Assembly (NCBI RefSeq): GCF_900101985.1
Contig: NZ_FNAR01000007.1
Location: 1-64,000 of the forward strand
Origin: Bhargavaea beijingensis
Lineage (GTDB): Bacteria > Bacillota > Bacilli > Bacillales_A > Planococcaceae
Length of the DNA stretch: 64,000 nucleotides
Reading direction: 5' to 3'
The stretch's first letter is position 1. The number at the start of each line of letters is the position of its first letter. The translations under genes and the position numbers were made by a program. Shown piece after piece: positions 51,557 through 60,624 of the stretch. The notes below the pieces were generated by a model, which saw only the letters and a program-made list of their open reading frames with translations, did no database searches and was not told the origin of the DNA.

Positions 51557-52831
51557 GTGAGTCAGGCCGATATGTATGTTTCACTCGACATCGGTTCCTC
51601 CTCCGTTAAAGTGCTGATCGGGGAAATGACGGATCGTTCGTTGCACGTAATCGGAGTCGGAAATGTAAAATCGGAAGGCATCCGGAAGGGTGCCATCGTA
51701 GATATAGATGCAACTGTCCAGTCCATCCGGAAGGCAGTTGAACAGGCTGAGCGGATGATCGGAATGTCGATCCGGGAGGTCGTGCTGGGAATCCCGGCCA
51801 ATCAGGTCATGCTTCAGCAGGTGAAGGGCGTCGTGGCGGTGAACAGCGAAAACCGCGAAATTACGGACGATGACCTTGACCGGGTCATGAGATCCGCGGA
51901 AGTGATGATTCCGGCGGAGCGGGAGCTCATCAACATCATCCCGCAGCAGTTCATCGTCGATGACCTCGATGAGATCAAGGATCCGCGCGGCATGATCGGT
52001 GTCCGTCTCGAAATGGACGCCACGCTCGTGACGACGTCACGAACGCTGCTCCACAACATTCTTCGCTGTGTCGAGCGGGCAGGCCTTCAGATTCGGGAAA
52101 TTTATCTGCAGCCGCTCGCGGCCGGGTACTTTGCCCTGTCAGAGGACGAAAAAAACCACGGTACCGCCTATGTGGATATCGGCGGAGGTTCGACAACAGT
52201 CGCTGTATTCGGTGACGGCCGCCTTGTTTCGGCGGGCGTCCTTCCCGTGGGCGGCGACCATGTGACAAAAGACCTGTCGATCGTTCTTAAAACGACGACC
52301 GAACAGGCGGAGCAGATCAAGCACCAGTACGGACATGCTTATTACGATGATGCTTCCGAGGATGAATTGTTCGAAGTGCCTGTTGCAGGCATGGAGACAA
52401 AAGACCAATACAGCCAGAAGTATATTTCCGAAATCATCGGCGTCCGTCTCGAGGAATTGTTCGAGATGGTACTGGACGAGCTGTACCGGATGGATATCCG
52501 GGACCTTCCGGGCGGGATTGTCCTGACCGGCGGCACGGCGAAGCTTGAGGGTCTGCCGCAGCTTGCAAGGGAAGTTCTCCAGACACGTGTCCGGACTTAT
52601 GTGCCGGAGTTTATCGGTGTCCGTGAGCCAAAGTACTCAACTGCGGTCGGTCTTATCCGCTATGCCCGTATGGAAGATGAATTCTTCGGCCAGCGCGGGG
52701 AATCCCCGTTCGGCGAAGCGATGGAGGCGGCGGCACCGGCTCCCGCAAAGAAGAAAGAGCCGCGCGGCAAGGACGACCAGGAAAAAGTCGTCAGCCGGAT
52801 GAAAAAATTGTTTGATAAATTCTTTGATTGA
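51557..52831 (+). CDS. ftsA: Cell division protein FtsA
   Basis: A 424-residue actin-fold ATPase that tethers FtsZ to the membrane. It has YVSLDIGSSSVKVLIGE (phosphate 1), the inserted 1C domain, YVDIGGGSTTVAVF (phosphate 2) and GGIVLTGGTAKLEGL (adenosine). The C-terminus ends in an amphipathic basic helix (SRMKKLFDKFF) for membrane binding. GTG at 51557 lies eight bases after GGAGG; the GTG at 51548 overlaps the ribosome site and is less likely. Confidence 0.96.
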   Translation: MSQADMYVSLDIGSSSVKVLIGEMTDRSLHVIGVGNVKSEGIRKGAIVDIDATVQSIRKAVEQAERMIGMSIREVVLGIPANQVMLQQVKGVVAVNSENREITDDDLDRVMRSAEVMIPAERELINIIPQQFIVDDLDEIKDPRGMIGVRLEMDATLVTTSRTLLHNILRCVERAGLQIREIYLQPLAAGYFALSEDEKNHGTAYVDIGGGSTTVAVFGDGRLVSAGVLPVGGDHVTKDLSIVLKTTTEQAEQIKHQYGHAYYDDASEDELFEVPVAGMETKDQYSQKYISEIIGVRLEELFEMVLDELYRMDIRDLPGGIVLTGGTAKLEGLPQLAREVLQTRVRTYVPEFIGVREPKYSTAVGLIRYARMEDEFFGQRGESPFGEAMEAAAPAPAKKKEPRGKDDQEKVVSRMKKLFDKFFD

Positions 52832-52867
52832 CCGGAAGTCACCCGTACATCCATAGGAGGAGAAACC

Positions 52868-54049
52868 ATGCTGGAATTTGATACTAATATTGATGCTCTC
52901 GCCGTCATCAAAGTCATCGGCGTTGGCGGCGGCGGCAACAACGCAGTTAACCGGATGATTGAACACGGCGTACAGGGTGTGGAATTCATCGCAGTCAACA
53001 CGGACGCCCAGGCACTCAAGCTGTCCCAGGCGGAAGTCACGCTCCAGATCGGCGAAAAGCTGACACGCGGACTTGGGGCGGGCGCAAACCCTGAAGTGGG
53101 TAAAAAAGCCGCTGAAGAAAGCAAGGAACAGATCGAGGAAGCACTCCGCGGCGCAGATATGGTGTTCGTCACCGCCGGAATGGGTGGCGGCACAGGTACG
53201 GGAGCGGCACCTGTCATCGCCCAGATAGCCAAAGACCTCGGCGCACTGACGGTTGGCGTCGTGACGCGTCCGTTCACCTTCGAAGGCCGTAAACGTGCAA
53301 CACAGGCAATCGGCGGCATCGCGGCCATGAAGGAATCGGTCGATACCCTGATCGTCATCCCGAACGACCGGCTGCTTGAGATCGTTGACAAAAATACACC
53401 GATGCTTGAGGCATTCCGCGAAGCGGACAATGTCCTGAGGCAGGGTGTTTCGGGTATCTCCGACCTGATCGCGGTACCGGGCCTCATCAACCTCGACTTT
53501 GCCGACGTAAAGACAATCATGCAGAACAAAGGCTCCGCATTGATGGGGATCGGTGTCTCATCGGGAGAGAACCGGGCATCCGAGGCTGCCAAGAAGGCCA
53601 TCTCCAGTCCGCTTCTTGAAACTTCGATCGACGGTGCCAAAGGCGTTCTGATGAATATTACAGGCGGATCGAATCTGAGCCTGTTTGAAGTTCAGGAAGC
53701 GGCCGATATCGTTGCCAGCGCTTCCGATGAAGAAGTCAATATGATTTTCGGTTCGGTCATCAACGACAATCTGAAGGATGAGATTGTCGTGACAGTCATC
53801 GCAACCGGATTTACAGAAGAGCAGCTGAACCAGCGCACCACACGTGCAGGCGGGTTTAGTGCGGGCCGCGCCCAGCAGCCTGTCCGCCAGGAACGTCCTC
53901 AGCAGCCGGCTCCATCCCGCAACGACTATCGTGACCGTGATGACCAGGCCGGCCACTTCCAGCAGGAGCCGCCGCAGCGTCAGAGCCAGCAACACCATGA
54001 AGACACACTGGATGTTCCGACATTCCTGCGCAATCGCCGGAGAAGATAA
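52868..54049 (+). CDS. ftsZ: Cell division protein FtsZ
   Basis: A 393-residue tubulin homologue that forms the division ring. The GTP-binding signature [16 protein letters not shown] is near 104, with [12 protein letters not shown] at the start and the T7-loop region [18 protein letters not shown] Gln/Arg/Pro-rich linker of about 50 residues leads to the conserved C-terminal peptide [12 protein letters not shown], which binds FtsA, SepF and others. Strong TAGGAGGAG. Confidence 0.98.
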   Translation: MLEFDTNIDALAVIKVIGVGGGGNNAVNRMIEHGVQGVEFIAVNTDAQALKLSQAEVTLQIGEKLTRGLGAGANPEVGKKAAEESKEQIEEALRGADMVFVTAGMGGGTGTGAAPVIAQIAKDLGALTVGVVTRPFTFEGRKRATQAIGGIAAMKESVDTLIVIPNDRLLEIVDKNTPMLEAFREADNVLRQGVSGISDLIAVPGLINLDFADVKTIMQNKGSALMGIGVSSGENRASEAAKKAISSPLLETSIDGAKGVLMNITGGSNLSLFEVQEAADIVASASDEEVNMIFGSVINDNLKDEIVVTVIATGFTEEQLNQRTTRAGGFSAGRAQQPVRQERPQQPAPSRNDYRDRDDQAGHFQQEPPQRQSQQHHEDTLDVPTFLRNRRRR

Positions 54050-54069
54050 TATAGAATCCGACAACTTTC

Positions 54070-54107
54070 AAAAGCCCTTTTCGCTTCTTTGCGAAAAGGG
54101 CTTTTTG
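54070..54107 (+). terminator. Terminator after ftsZ
   Basis: AAAAGCCCTTTTCGC pairs with GCGAAAAGGGCTTTTT. Usable in both directions. Confidence 0.94.
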
Positions 54108-54155
54108 CATGCCTTCACATGGTTGCATGCTTAGGCGCGGCACCCCCTTCGTTTC

Positions 54156-54203
54156 TGTCGCTTCCTGTCCGAATTTTTGGGGCAGCCCGTCCGGGTTCCG
54201 ACA
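54156..54203 (+). promoter_or_regulatory. Possible Spo0A boxes before spoIIGA
   Basis: TGTCGCT (54156), TGTCCGAA (54166) and TTCCGACA (54196, TGTCGGAA in reverse) each resemble the 0A box TGTCGAA with one or two mismatches. spoIIG is a Spo0A-activated operon in B. subtilis. No clear sigma-A hexamers with the long spacing of spoIIG were found. Confidence 0.3.
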
Positions 54204-54251
54204 GAGCCTGCGGACAGGGCGTGATACGGTATGCACAAGGGAGGGGGAGCC

Positions 54252-55112
54252 ATGTACGGAGAAGTGGCGATTGCGGTAAATTCGGCATTCAATTATCTCA
54301 TTCTTTCATTCGCAGACAAGGTTGGTCTGCGGCCGGCCGGCAAGTGGCGGCTTCTGGGGGCCGCGGTTGCGGGAGCGTGTCCGGTCGTATTATTCGGAGG
54401 GGCTTTTATTCCGACGGCAGCGGCTTTTCTGGCGATGATCACCATCGCCTTCGGCCTGCATCGGAATGCAGCACTGAAAGGGGCAGGTGCAACACTGGCC
54501 GCTGCCCTGTTCGCCGGAGGGCTTCTGACTGTGTTGAATCCGTCTGAATTCGGCCTCGGGGGGACTGCAGCTGTCTTTACATCGTGCCTGTTTGCTTCGG
54601 GAGGCCTCCATATACTCGCAATCAGATGGCGGGGCGCCGAAGATGATATGGTTGCGGCGGATTACCGGGTGGGAACTGAACTTGAATTGTTCGGCAGCAG
54701 AATACCGGTTTCAGCGTTTGCGGATTCAGGCAATGCTTGCACGGAGCCCCTGTCCGGAGCTCCGGTCCATTTTATTGCTTACAGGTCAGTAAAAGAACAA
54801 CTCCCGAAAGACATCCGCACAGCGCTTGAAAACCTGCCAAAAGAAGGTGTCCCGGACCTGTCCGCTTTTCCGCCGGAAGTCAGAGGCCAAATCCGTCCGA
54901 TCCGGCTCAGGACGGTCGGCGGAAGCACTTGGGCCGTCGGCTTCAGGGCCGGAAGCTGGACCATGAACGGTATGGAAAATGCCCGGATCGGCGGATACTT
55001 CGTACTGACCGAAAATGATGCCGAGTATCCTCTCGGTGCCGACGCCATCCTCCACCGCTCCTCCCTCATTCATCTAAAGGAAAGGGGATCGACAGATGCT
55101 GACAGGTCTTAA
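54252..55112 (+). CDS. spoIIGA: Pro-sigma-E processing protease SpoIIGA
   Basis: A 286-residue protein with five predicted N-terminal transmembrane helices and a C-terminal aspartic-protease-like domain. The catalytic motif DSGNAC has Asp158 (family DSGN). It removes the pro-peptide from sigma-E in the mother cell on a signal from the forespore (SpoIIR). ATG 54252 lies after GAGGGGGAG. It overlaps sigE by 17 bases, as expected for this operon. Confidence 0.93.
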   Translation: MYGEVAIAVNSAFNYLILSFADKVGLRPAGKWRLLGAAVAGACPVVLFGGAFIPTAAAFLAMITIAFGLHRNAALKGAGATLAAALFAGGLLTVLNPSEFGLGGTAAVFTSCLFASGGLHILAIRWRGAEDDMVAADYRVGTELELFGSRIPVSAFADSGNACTEPLSGAPVHFIAYRSVKEQLPKDIRTALENLPKEGVPDLSAFPPEVRGQIRPIRLRTVGGSTWAVGFRAGSWTMNGMENARIGGYFVLTENDAEYPLGADAILHRSSLIHLKERGSTDADRS

Positions 55113-55803
55113 GAAATGGATTGCGGTACTTCTCCAGACCATCAAGAAAGACGGGACATACTATATTGGAGGCCATGAATCCCTACCGGTCCCGCTCACC
55201 AAGGAAGAGGAGGAAGAAACGTTACGGAGATTCATGGAAGGCGACCGGGAGGCCCGTGACCGGCTGATCGAAAAGAATCTGAGGCTCGTGGTGTACATCG
55301 CCCGCCGTTTTGAGAATACCAACACACATATCGAAGATTTGATCAGCATCGGCGCCATCGGCCTGATCAAGGCGATTGAAACCTTTGATACAGAGAAGAA
55401 AATCAAGCTTGCGACTTATGCATCCCGCTGCATCGAGAACGAAATTCTTATGCACCTCAGGAAGACAAGCCGCATGAAGTCGGAAGTGTCGTTTGATGAG
55501 CCGCTGAATTCGGATGCGGATGGCAATGAACTGCTATTGTCCGATATTCTCGGGACAGATGAGGACATCATTACCGATGATGTCGAACGCAAAATTGAGC
55601 GGCAGCATGTGGTCGAGGCCATTTCCCGGCTAAATGACCGGGAGCGCTACATCATGGAATGCCGTTTCGCACTGGGAGGCAAAGAAGAAATGACGCAGAA
55701 GGAAGTTGCGGACCACCTGGGCATTTCCCAGTCTTATATTTCCCGGCTTGAAAAAAAGATCATCAGTGACTTGAGGGGTCTCTTGAACCATCCGGTCAGC
55801 TGA
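55096..55803 (+). CDS. sigE: Sporulation sigma factor E (pro-sigma-E)
   Basis: A 235-residue mother-cell sigma factor. The N-terminal pro-sequence with its amphipathic basic stretch ([14 protein letters not shown]) ends near [11 protein letters not shown], the usual SpoIIGA cleavage area. Region 2 ([14 protein letters not shown]-like, then [19 protein letters not shown]) and region 4 ([20 protein letters not shown]) are intact. It directs early mother-cell genes; likely targets in this window are spoVD, ylbJ and the ylbO-like gene. Confidence 0.97.
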   Translation: MLTGLKKWIAVLLQTIKKDGTYYIGGHESLPVPLTKEEEEETLRRFMEGDREARDRLIEKNLRLVVYIARRFENTNTHIEDLISIGAIGLIKAIETFDTEKKIKLATYASRCIENEILMHLRKTSRMKSEVSFDEPLNSDADGNELLLSDILGTDEDIITDDVERKIERQHVVEAISRLNDRERYIMECRFALGGKEEMTQKEVADHLGISQSYISRLEKKIISDLRGLLNHPVS

Positions 55804-55900
55804 TGGATGAAATTGGCGAGTGTTCTCAGGGAATAGGACACCGGCCTCCGGACAGACTGTAGGGAAACAGAGAAAAGTCAAAAGTCCGGAGGATGATGAG

Positions 55901-56707
55901 ATGTCCAACATGAAAGTGGAGATTTGCGGAATCGATACATCGAAGCTCCCTCTCCTGTCCCATGAAGACATGCGTGAAACATTCAAACGGATGCAGGCGG
56001 GTGACCAGTCTGCCAAAGATGAACTGGTGATCTGTAATCTACGGCTCGTCCTGAGCATCGTACAGCGATTCGCCTACAGGGGGGAGCAGGCGGATGATCT
56101 GTTCCAGGTAGGCTGCATCGGTCTCCTGAAATCCATTGATAATTTTGACCTTAAGCATAACGTGCGCTTTTCCACCTATGCCGTTCCGATGATCATCGGG
56201 GAAATCCGGAGGCATCTCCGGGACCACCATCCGGTCCGGGTGTCGCGTTCGCTTCGGGACATCGCCTACAAAGCGATGAAAGCGAAAGAGCAGTTTGTAC
56301 ATGAACAGCTGAAAGAGCCGACCCTTGACGATCTGGCAAAGATAACGGAGATTCCATCTGAAGATATCCTGTTCGCTCTGGATGCCATCCAGGACCCACT
56401 GTCGCTTCATGAGCCGATCCACCATGACGGCGGCGACCCTGTGACGATGATGGACCAGCTTCAGGACACCCTTGTCAACGAAGACCGCTGGCTCAATTAC
56501 GTCTCGGTCAAGGAGACGGTGCGGAAGATGGACGCCCGGCAGCAGAAAATACTTTCCAAGCGCTTCTACTACGGTGAGACCCAGACGGAAATCGCAAGGG
56601 AACTCGGAATTTCACAGGCACAGATTTCACGTCTTGAAAAACATGCCATCGGAATTATCCGTGAAACCCTCGACCAGGAAAAGGACAAGGAAAAGAAGAA
56701 ACGGTAA
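55901..56707 (+). CDS. sigG: Forespore sigma factor G
   Basis: A 268-residue sigma factor starting MSNMKVEICGIDTSKLPLL, the conserved SigG beginning. Region 2 reads DDLFQVGCIGLLKSIDNFDL and FSTYAVPMIIGEIRRHLRD; region 4 has EIARELGISQAQISRLEKHA. It drives late forespore genes. ATG 55901 follows GGAGGATGATGAG; the frame is open further upstream but without the family signature. No sigma-F/G promoter could be assigned with confidence in the gap. Confidence 0.97.
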   Translation: MSNMKVEICGIDTSKLPLLSHEDMRETFKRMQAGDQSAKDELVICNLRLVLSIVQRFAYRGEQADDLFQVGCIGLLKSIDNFDLKHNVRFSTYAVPMIIGEIRRHLRDHHPVRVSRSLRDIAYKAMKAKEQFVHEQLKEPTLDDLAKITEIPSEDILFALDAIQDPLSLHEPIHHDGGDPVTMMDQLQDTLVNEDRWLNYVSVKETVRKMDARQQKILSKRFYYGETQTEIARELGISQAQISRLEKHAIGIIRETLDQEKDKEKKKR

Positions 56708-56735
56708 GGGACGGGTATTGCGTTATTCCAGGAAG

Positions 56736-56777
56736 ATTCCGGTTTTGTTCAGTATGGACGGAACCGGGATTTTTTTG
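56736..56777 (+). terminator. Terminator after sigG
   Basis: ATTCCGGTT pairs with AACCGGGAT (one G-T pair), then seven T. Confidence 0.8.
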
Positions 56778-56922
56778 CGTATATCCGGAAAACATGAAAC
56801 ATCTGCGGGATTGGCCAGCAGCGGCGCCTTTTCCCGGGAAATGGGCGACCGGCACCTGAACAAGCGGAATGCGGGCTCTTTTCATAGGCCGACTTGCATA
56901 AGATGTACGGGAGGGGTCTGCC

Positions 56923-57162
56923 TTGAAATTTTCCGATCTGCAGAAAAAAGAGTTTATCGAGGCCGGAAGAGGCCGTCAGCTCGGCTATGCGGTCGATGCA
57001 ACAATCTCCGCGGAAGATGGGACGATTGAATCTTTCCACGTAGGCGGGATGGAAAAGATGCGTCTTTTCGGGAACGGGGAGGCGCCTGTGAAAATTCCGC
57101 TCCGCCGGGTGATGGTCATCGGAAAGGATGTTGTCCTCGTGGATGACGCAACAAAAGAATAG
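56923..57162 (+). CDS. ylmC: YlmC/YmxH family sporulation protein (PRC-barrel)
   Basis: A 79-residue protein of the YlmC/YmxH family, a single PRC-barrel-like domain. Recognisable blocks are RGRQLGYAVDATI near the N-terminus and IPLRRVMVIGKDVVLVD at the end. TTG at 56923 has GGGAGGGG upstream. It lies after sigG as in B. subtilis. The ylmD gene that normally follows is not present; ylmE comes next. Confidence 0.88.
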   Translation: MKFSDLQKKEFIEAGRGRQLGYAVDATISAEDGTIESFHVGGMEKMRLFGNGEAPVKIPLRRVMVIGKDVVLVDDATKE

Positions 57163-57176
57163 GGATGGGGAAGTCA

Positions 57177-57205
57177 TTGAAAAAGCACCCCCGCCTTGAT
57201 ACAAT
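57177..57205 (+). promoter_or_regulatory. Sigma-A promoter of the ylmE-sepF operon
   Basis: TTGAAA, 17 bases, TACAAT. Both hexamers are near consensus and the spacing is optimal. Confidence 0.8.
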
Positions 57206-57239
57206 GTATAAAGCAACGTAGAGAAAAGTGGGAATTGGA

Positions 57240-57932
57240 TTGTTGACTGTAGCAGAACGTTTAAACGATATACAACAACAAATCATGGATGCATGCAAGC
57301 GTGCAGAGAGAAACCCGGAAGATGTCACAATTGTTGCGGTGACAAAGTCGGTCGGGCCGCAGCGCGCCCGCGAAGTGATCGAATCCGGAATCCGCCACCT
57401 GGGCGAGAACCGTGTGGAAGGCCTCGAATTGAAGATGCCTGAGATCGGTTCGGATGCGCGCTGGCATTTTATCGGTTCTCTCCAGAGCCGGAAGGTCAGG
57501 GATGTCATCAACCGGATCGATTTTCTTCATTCACTGGATCGCGCAAGCCTTGCAAAAGAGATCCAGAAGCGGGCAGAGCGCCCCGTCGACTGCTTTGTCC
57601 AGGTGAACGTATCCGGCGAAGCTTCCAAGTCCGGCATCGGTCCCGAAGAAGCGGCCGATTTCATCAGATTGCTCGGTGCCTACGATAAGATCCGGGTTGT
57701 CGGCCTGATGACGATGGCACCGAATACAGAGGAAGAGCAAGTGATCCGCAACACTTTCCGCGGCCTCCGGGAATTGCGCGATGAAATTTCATCGCTCGGC
57801 CTCACGCATGCGCCATGTACCGAACTGTCAATGGGCATGTCAAATGATTTCGGCATAGCGGTCGAGGAAGGGGCGACGTTCGTCCGGATCGGCACCGCCA
57901 TTGTCGGCTATGAAAGCGGGGAACGCTCATGA
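57240..57932 (+). CDS. ylmE: Pyridoxal phosphate homeostasis protein YlmE (YggS/PLPBP)
   Basis: A 230-residue single-domain TIM barrel that binds PLP without known catalysis and buffers the PLP pool. The PLP lysine lies in [30 protein letters not shown] and [10 protein letters not shown] are the family blocks. The start is one of two adjacent TTG codons (57240 or 57243) or a GTG at 57228; the family N-terminus favours the TTG pair. It overlaps sepF by four bases. Confidence 0.92.
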   Translation: MLTVAERLNDIQQQIMDACKRAERNPEDVTIVAVTKSVGPQRAREVIESGIRHLGENRVEGLELKMPEIGSDARWHFIGSLQSRKVRDVINRIDFLHSLDRASLAKEIQKRAERPVDCFVQVNVSGEASKSGIGPEEAADFIRLLGAYDKIRVVGLMTMAPNTEEEQVIRNTFRGLRELRDEISSLGLTHAPCTELSMGMSNDFGIAVEEGATFVRIGTAIVGYESGERS

Positions 57933-58405
57933 GCTTCAAGGACAAGTTCAAGAACTTCTTCTATCTTGAGGAGGAAGAGGAAATGCAGGAAAAAAGTCAG
58001 CCGGCGCCCGCACAGCCGCCGCGACCGGAGCCGCCTCGACAGGCAGAGCAGGACTGGAGGCAGAAAGACCGCCGCAAACCGGCACCGACACGGCCTCAGG
58101 AAGGTCCGAATGTGGTGAGTCTCCAAAGCATCAAAAAATCCTCCAAAATGATCCTTTCGGAGCCACGCGTGTACGCGGAGGCACAGGATATAGCGGAGCA
58201 TCTGAAAAACAAACGCACGGTTGTCGTCAATCTGCAGCGCATCGATCACGGGTCGGGCACGCGGATCATCGATTTCCTAAGCGGAACAGTCTACGCGCTC
58301 GGAGGGGACATCACACGCATCGGACACGATATTTTCCTCTGTGTTCCGGAAAACGTGGAACTGTCCGGAGAAATTTCCGAGTATCTGTACGACGAATTTG
58401 AATGA
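57929..58405 (+). CDS. sepF: Cell division protein SepF
   Basis: A 158-residue Z-ring membrane anchor. It begins with a short amphipathic segment ([17 protein letters not shown]), then a Pro/Gln/Arg-rich linker, then the SepF core (about 70-158) with [19 protein letters not shown] and [12 protein letters not shown]. Size and order are typical. It binds the FtsZ C-terminal peptide. Confidence 0.96.
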   Translation: MSFKDKFKNFFYLEEEEEMQEKSQPAPAQPPRPEPPRQAEQDWRQKDRRKPAPTRPQEGPNVVSLQSIKKSSKMILSEPRVYAEAQDIAEHLKNKRTVVVNLQRIDHGSGTRIIDFLSGTVYALGGDITRIGHDIFLCVPENVELSGEISEYLYDEFE

Positions 58406-58424
58406 TGGGATGAGATAAAGTCTT

Positions 58425-58688
58425 ATGTGGGCACTTGTCAATCTATTGGCCAACGCAGCACAGATCTATTCGATCCTGCTGGTCATTTACGTACTCATGT
58501 CTTGGGTGCCGAGCACGAGGGAAACATCCATCGGCCGGTTCCTCGCCAAAATCTGCGAACCTTACCTGGATATATTCCGCAAGATTATCCCGCCAATCGG
58601 CATGATCGACATTTCGCCGATTGTTGCACTGATTGCACTGAATCTGATTGTCCGGGGACTCTACACTGTTTTTGGTATGATCGCGTGA
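58425..58688 (+). CDS. ylmG: YggT family membrane protein YlmG
   Basis: An 87-residue protein with two long transmembrane helices and the family signature [12 protein letters not shown] between them, followed by [21 protein letters not shown]. YggT proteins are linked to cell or plastid division and osmotic tolerance. The ribosome site is weak (GAGATAAAG). It follows sepF by 19 bases. Confidence 0.9.
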   Translation: MWALVNLLANAAQIYSILLVIYVLMSWVPSTRETSIGRFLAKICEPYLDIFRKIIPPIGMIDISPIVALIALNLIVRGLYTVFGMIA

Positions 58689-58736
58689 CCGGCGCCCTGG
58701 TTTGTTCGGGTTCCGATCTTCAGAAATAGGACCGGG

Positions 58737-58790
58737 AGCCTTCCCGGATCCCTGCCCGTCATGCGGAGGGATTCGGAGAGGCTTTTTTTT
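58737..58790 (+). terminator. Terminator after ylmG
   Basis: A long interrupted stem: AGCCT, CCG and ATCCCT pair with AGGGAT, CGG and AGGCT, followed by eight T. Confidence 0.85.
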
Positions 58791-58866
58791 ATGGCTTTTT
58801 GGCCATACTGGCCGTGCGCTCAAAACTTGTTTTTCAGCTTAAAATAGAAAGGATGGTGCAGGGCTG

Positions 58867-59643
58867 ATGAGTGAGATCTTTCAGCATTTCAGAAAGGATG
58901 AACAGCCGTTTATCGAACAGGCAAGCGGCTGGGTAACAGAAGTGGAAGACCGGTATGCACCAAAACTGACCGGGTTTCTCGACCCGAGGCAAAGGCACAT
59001 CGTCCGGGCGGTGGCAGGGTCGGATGATTTGGTCATCACAGAGTTTGGGGGGCTTCCGGAAGCGGAGCGGCAGCGGATGATGATCGCCCCTTCCTATTTC
59101 GTCGCACAGCCGGGGGATTATGAGATAGCAGTGATGGAAATCCGCTATCCGGCCAAGTTCATCGAAATCGGACACCGTGATGTGCTCGGATCACTCACCG
59201 GTCTCGGCATCGACAGGACCAGGTTCGGCGATATCCGGACCGGTGATGGCGTTGTCCAGTTTGCGGCCGACCGGTCACTAGCAGATTACCTGTCCGCCAA
59301 TCTCCAGGCAGTCGGAAAGGCGAAGGTCCGGGCAGCGGAAGTGGAATCCGCAGATTCGCTGTTGCCGCAGACCGACCATTATGAAGAAGAATCAATGACA
59401 GTTTCATCCCTCCGGCTGGATACCGTCCTTGCAGGCGCATTGAATCTGTCCAGGCAGAAAGCCGCTTCGCTTATCCAATCCGGCCGGGTGAAAGTGAACC
59501 ATACCGTCCGCGAGTCGGTTTCGTTTGAGCTGTCCGACTCCGATCTTCTTTCGGTTCGTGGACACGGGCGGATCAGGATTGAAGAGATTGGCGGGCGCAC
59601 TAAAAAAGAACGGATCCGCCTGATTATCGGCAAGCTCATATGA
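58867..59643 (+). CDS. ylmH: S4-domain RNA-binding protein YlmH
   Basis: A 258-residue protein. The N-terminal two thirds are the YlmH-type domain (LTGFLDPRQRHIV, FGGLPEAERQRM), and the C-terminal S4 domain is at about 181-240 (RLDTVLAGALNLSRQKAASL and GRVKVNH). In B. subtilis YlmH has a role in ribosome-associated quality control that overlaps RqcP. It sits between ylmG and divIVA as usual. Confidence 0.94.
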   Translation: MSEIFQHFRKDEQPFIEQASGWVTEVEDRYAPKLTGFLDPRQRHIVRAVAGSDDLVITEFGGLPEAERQRMMIAPSYFVAQPGDYEIAVMEIRYPAKFIEIGHRDVLGSLTGLGIDRTRFGDIRTGDGVVQFAADRSLADYLSANLQAVGKAKVRAAEVESADSLLPQTDHYEEESMTVSSLRLDTVLAGALNLSRQKAASLIQSGRVKVNHTVRESVSFELSDSDLLSVRGHGRIRIEEIGGRTKKERIRLIIGKLI

Positions 59644-59699
59644 TCCAGAGCGAATTTTGGCAGAAAGCGTGTTTTACCGCCAAAATTTTCGGATTTGCC

Positions 59700-59728
59700 G
59701 TGTCAAGGATGCCGGGTCCATGTATAAT
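59700..59728 (+). promoter_or_regulatory. Promoter of divIVA
   Basis: GTGTCA, 17 bases, TATAAT; 39 bases before the divIVA start. Confidence 0.65.
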
Positions 59729-59767
59729 AGGTCTCAACGGAGTTTGAAAAAGGGGAGATGCAACACA

Positions 59768-60277
59768 ATGGCATTGACACCGCTTGATATACATAACAAG
59801 GAATTCGGCCGCTCATTCAGGGGCTACGATGAAGACGAAGTCAACGAGTTTCTCGAGCAGATCATGAAAGACTATGAGGGCGTTCTTCAGAAAAACAAAC
59901 AGTTGGAAGAACAGCTCGATATGACGAATGAACGGGTCACCCATTTCACGACGATTGAAAACACACTTCAGTCCTCGATCCTGATTGCGCAGGAGGCGGC
60001 TGAGGAAGTGCGCCGCAACTCACAGAAGGAAGCGAAGCTCATCGTCAAAGAAGCCGAGAAAAACGCGGACCGCATCGTAAACGATGCCCTGACCAAGGCG
60101 CGCAGGATTGCAGGCGAGATCGAAGAGCTGAAAAAGCAATCCAAAGTATTCCGGAACCGCTTCCGGATGCTTGCGGAGGCACAGCTGGAGATGATCAACA
60201 CCGACGACTGGGATCTCCTGATGGACTACGAAGTCGACACGGCAGGACTGGATAAGCTGGAGGCCGAGGAAGAGTAA
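59768..60277 (+). CDS. divIVA: Pole and septum organiser DivIVA
   Basis: A 169-residue coiled-coil protein. The N-terminal lipid-binding domain reads MALTPLDIHNKEFGRSFRGY followed by DEDEVNEFLEQI, with Phe and Arg for membrane-curvature sensing. A long coiled coil follows to about residue 145 and an acidic tail ends the protein. ATG 59768 is set by the family start and GGGGAGATG; the upstream in-frame stretch is not conserved. Confidence 0.96.
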   Translation: MALTPLDIHNKEFGRSFRGYDEDEVNEFLEQIMKDYEGVLQKNKQLEEQLDMTNERVTHFTTIENTLQSSILIAQEAAEEVRRNSQKEAKLIVKEAEKNADRIVNDALTKARRIAGEIEELKKQSKVFRNRFRMLAEAQLEMINTDDWDLLMDYEVDTAGLDKLEAEEE

Positions 60278-60282
60278 GCATC

Positions 60283-60311
60283 TTGACCGGCGGAATCCGA
60301 TTCTTTATAAT
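60283..60311 (+). promoter_or_regulatory. Sigma-A promoter of the ileS T-box transcript
   Basis: TTGACC, 17 bases, TATAAT. One base from perfect consensus. Confidence 0.85.
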
Positions 60312-60339
60312 GACCACAAGCAGACTGAACGATTCAATC

Positions 60340-60574
60340 TAAAGGCGCAGATGGAGACAGTAGGGGCAGCGGATGCCAAAGCGAGCCGGGGGGCGGTGGG
60401 AGCCCGGTGCGGAAGCCGCCATCGAATATCACTCCGGAGCCGGACCGCGGAAATAGCAGTACGCGGTCCCGCCACACCCCGTTACGGTGTCCGAGAGGCG
60501 GTGCGCATGCGTACCGCAATGAGGGTGGTATCGCGGGCATAGGCCCCGTCCCTTTTATGGGACGGGGCTTTTTT
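60340..60574 (+). ncRNA. T-box leader for isoleucine (tRNA-Ile sensing)
   Basis: The leader starts with GGCGCAGATGGAGACAGTA-type stem I sequence. The specifier loop GAATATCACT presents ATC (60428-60430), an Ile codon. The conserved T-box element is at about 60513-60537 (GAGGGTGGTATCGCGGGC), followed by the intrinsic terminator GCCCCGTCCC/GGGACGGGGC plus T-run (60543-60574). Uncharged tRNA-Ile would stabilise the antiterminator and let RNA polymerase reach ileS. Confidence 0.93.
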
Positions 60575-60624
60575 ATTTGGATGGATGCCTGTTTGTGCAG
60601 GCTTTAATAAGAGGAGGAAACAGG

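Noticed and set aside
52660-53640. 326-codon open frame antisense to ftsA/ftsZ
   Set aside because: Ser/Ala/Pro-rich low-information translation, typical of a shadow of GC-rich coding DNA.
58737-58790. Possible second T-box or riboswitch before ylmH
   Set aside because: Only a simple interrupted terminator stem is present; no T-box sequence, specifier loop or known aptamer core.
60351-60607. Small open frames over the ileS leader
   Set aside because: They coincide with the T-box structure and contain only Arg-rich nonsense; the RNA structure explains the conservation.
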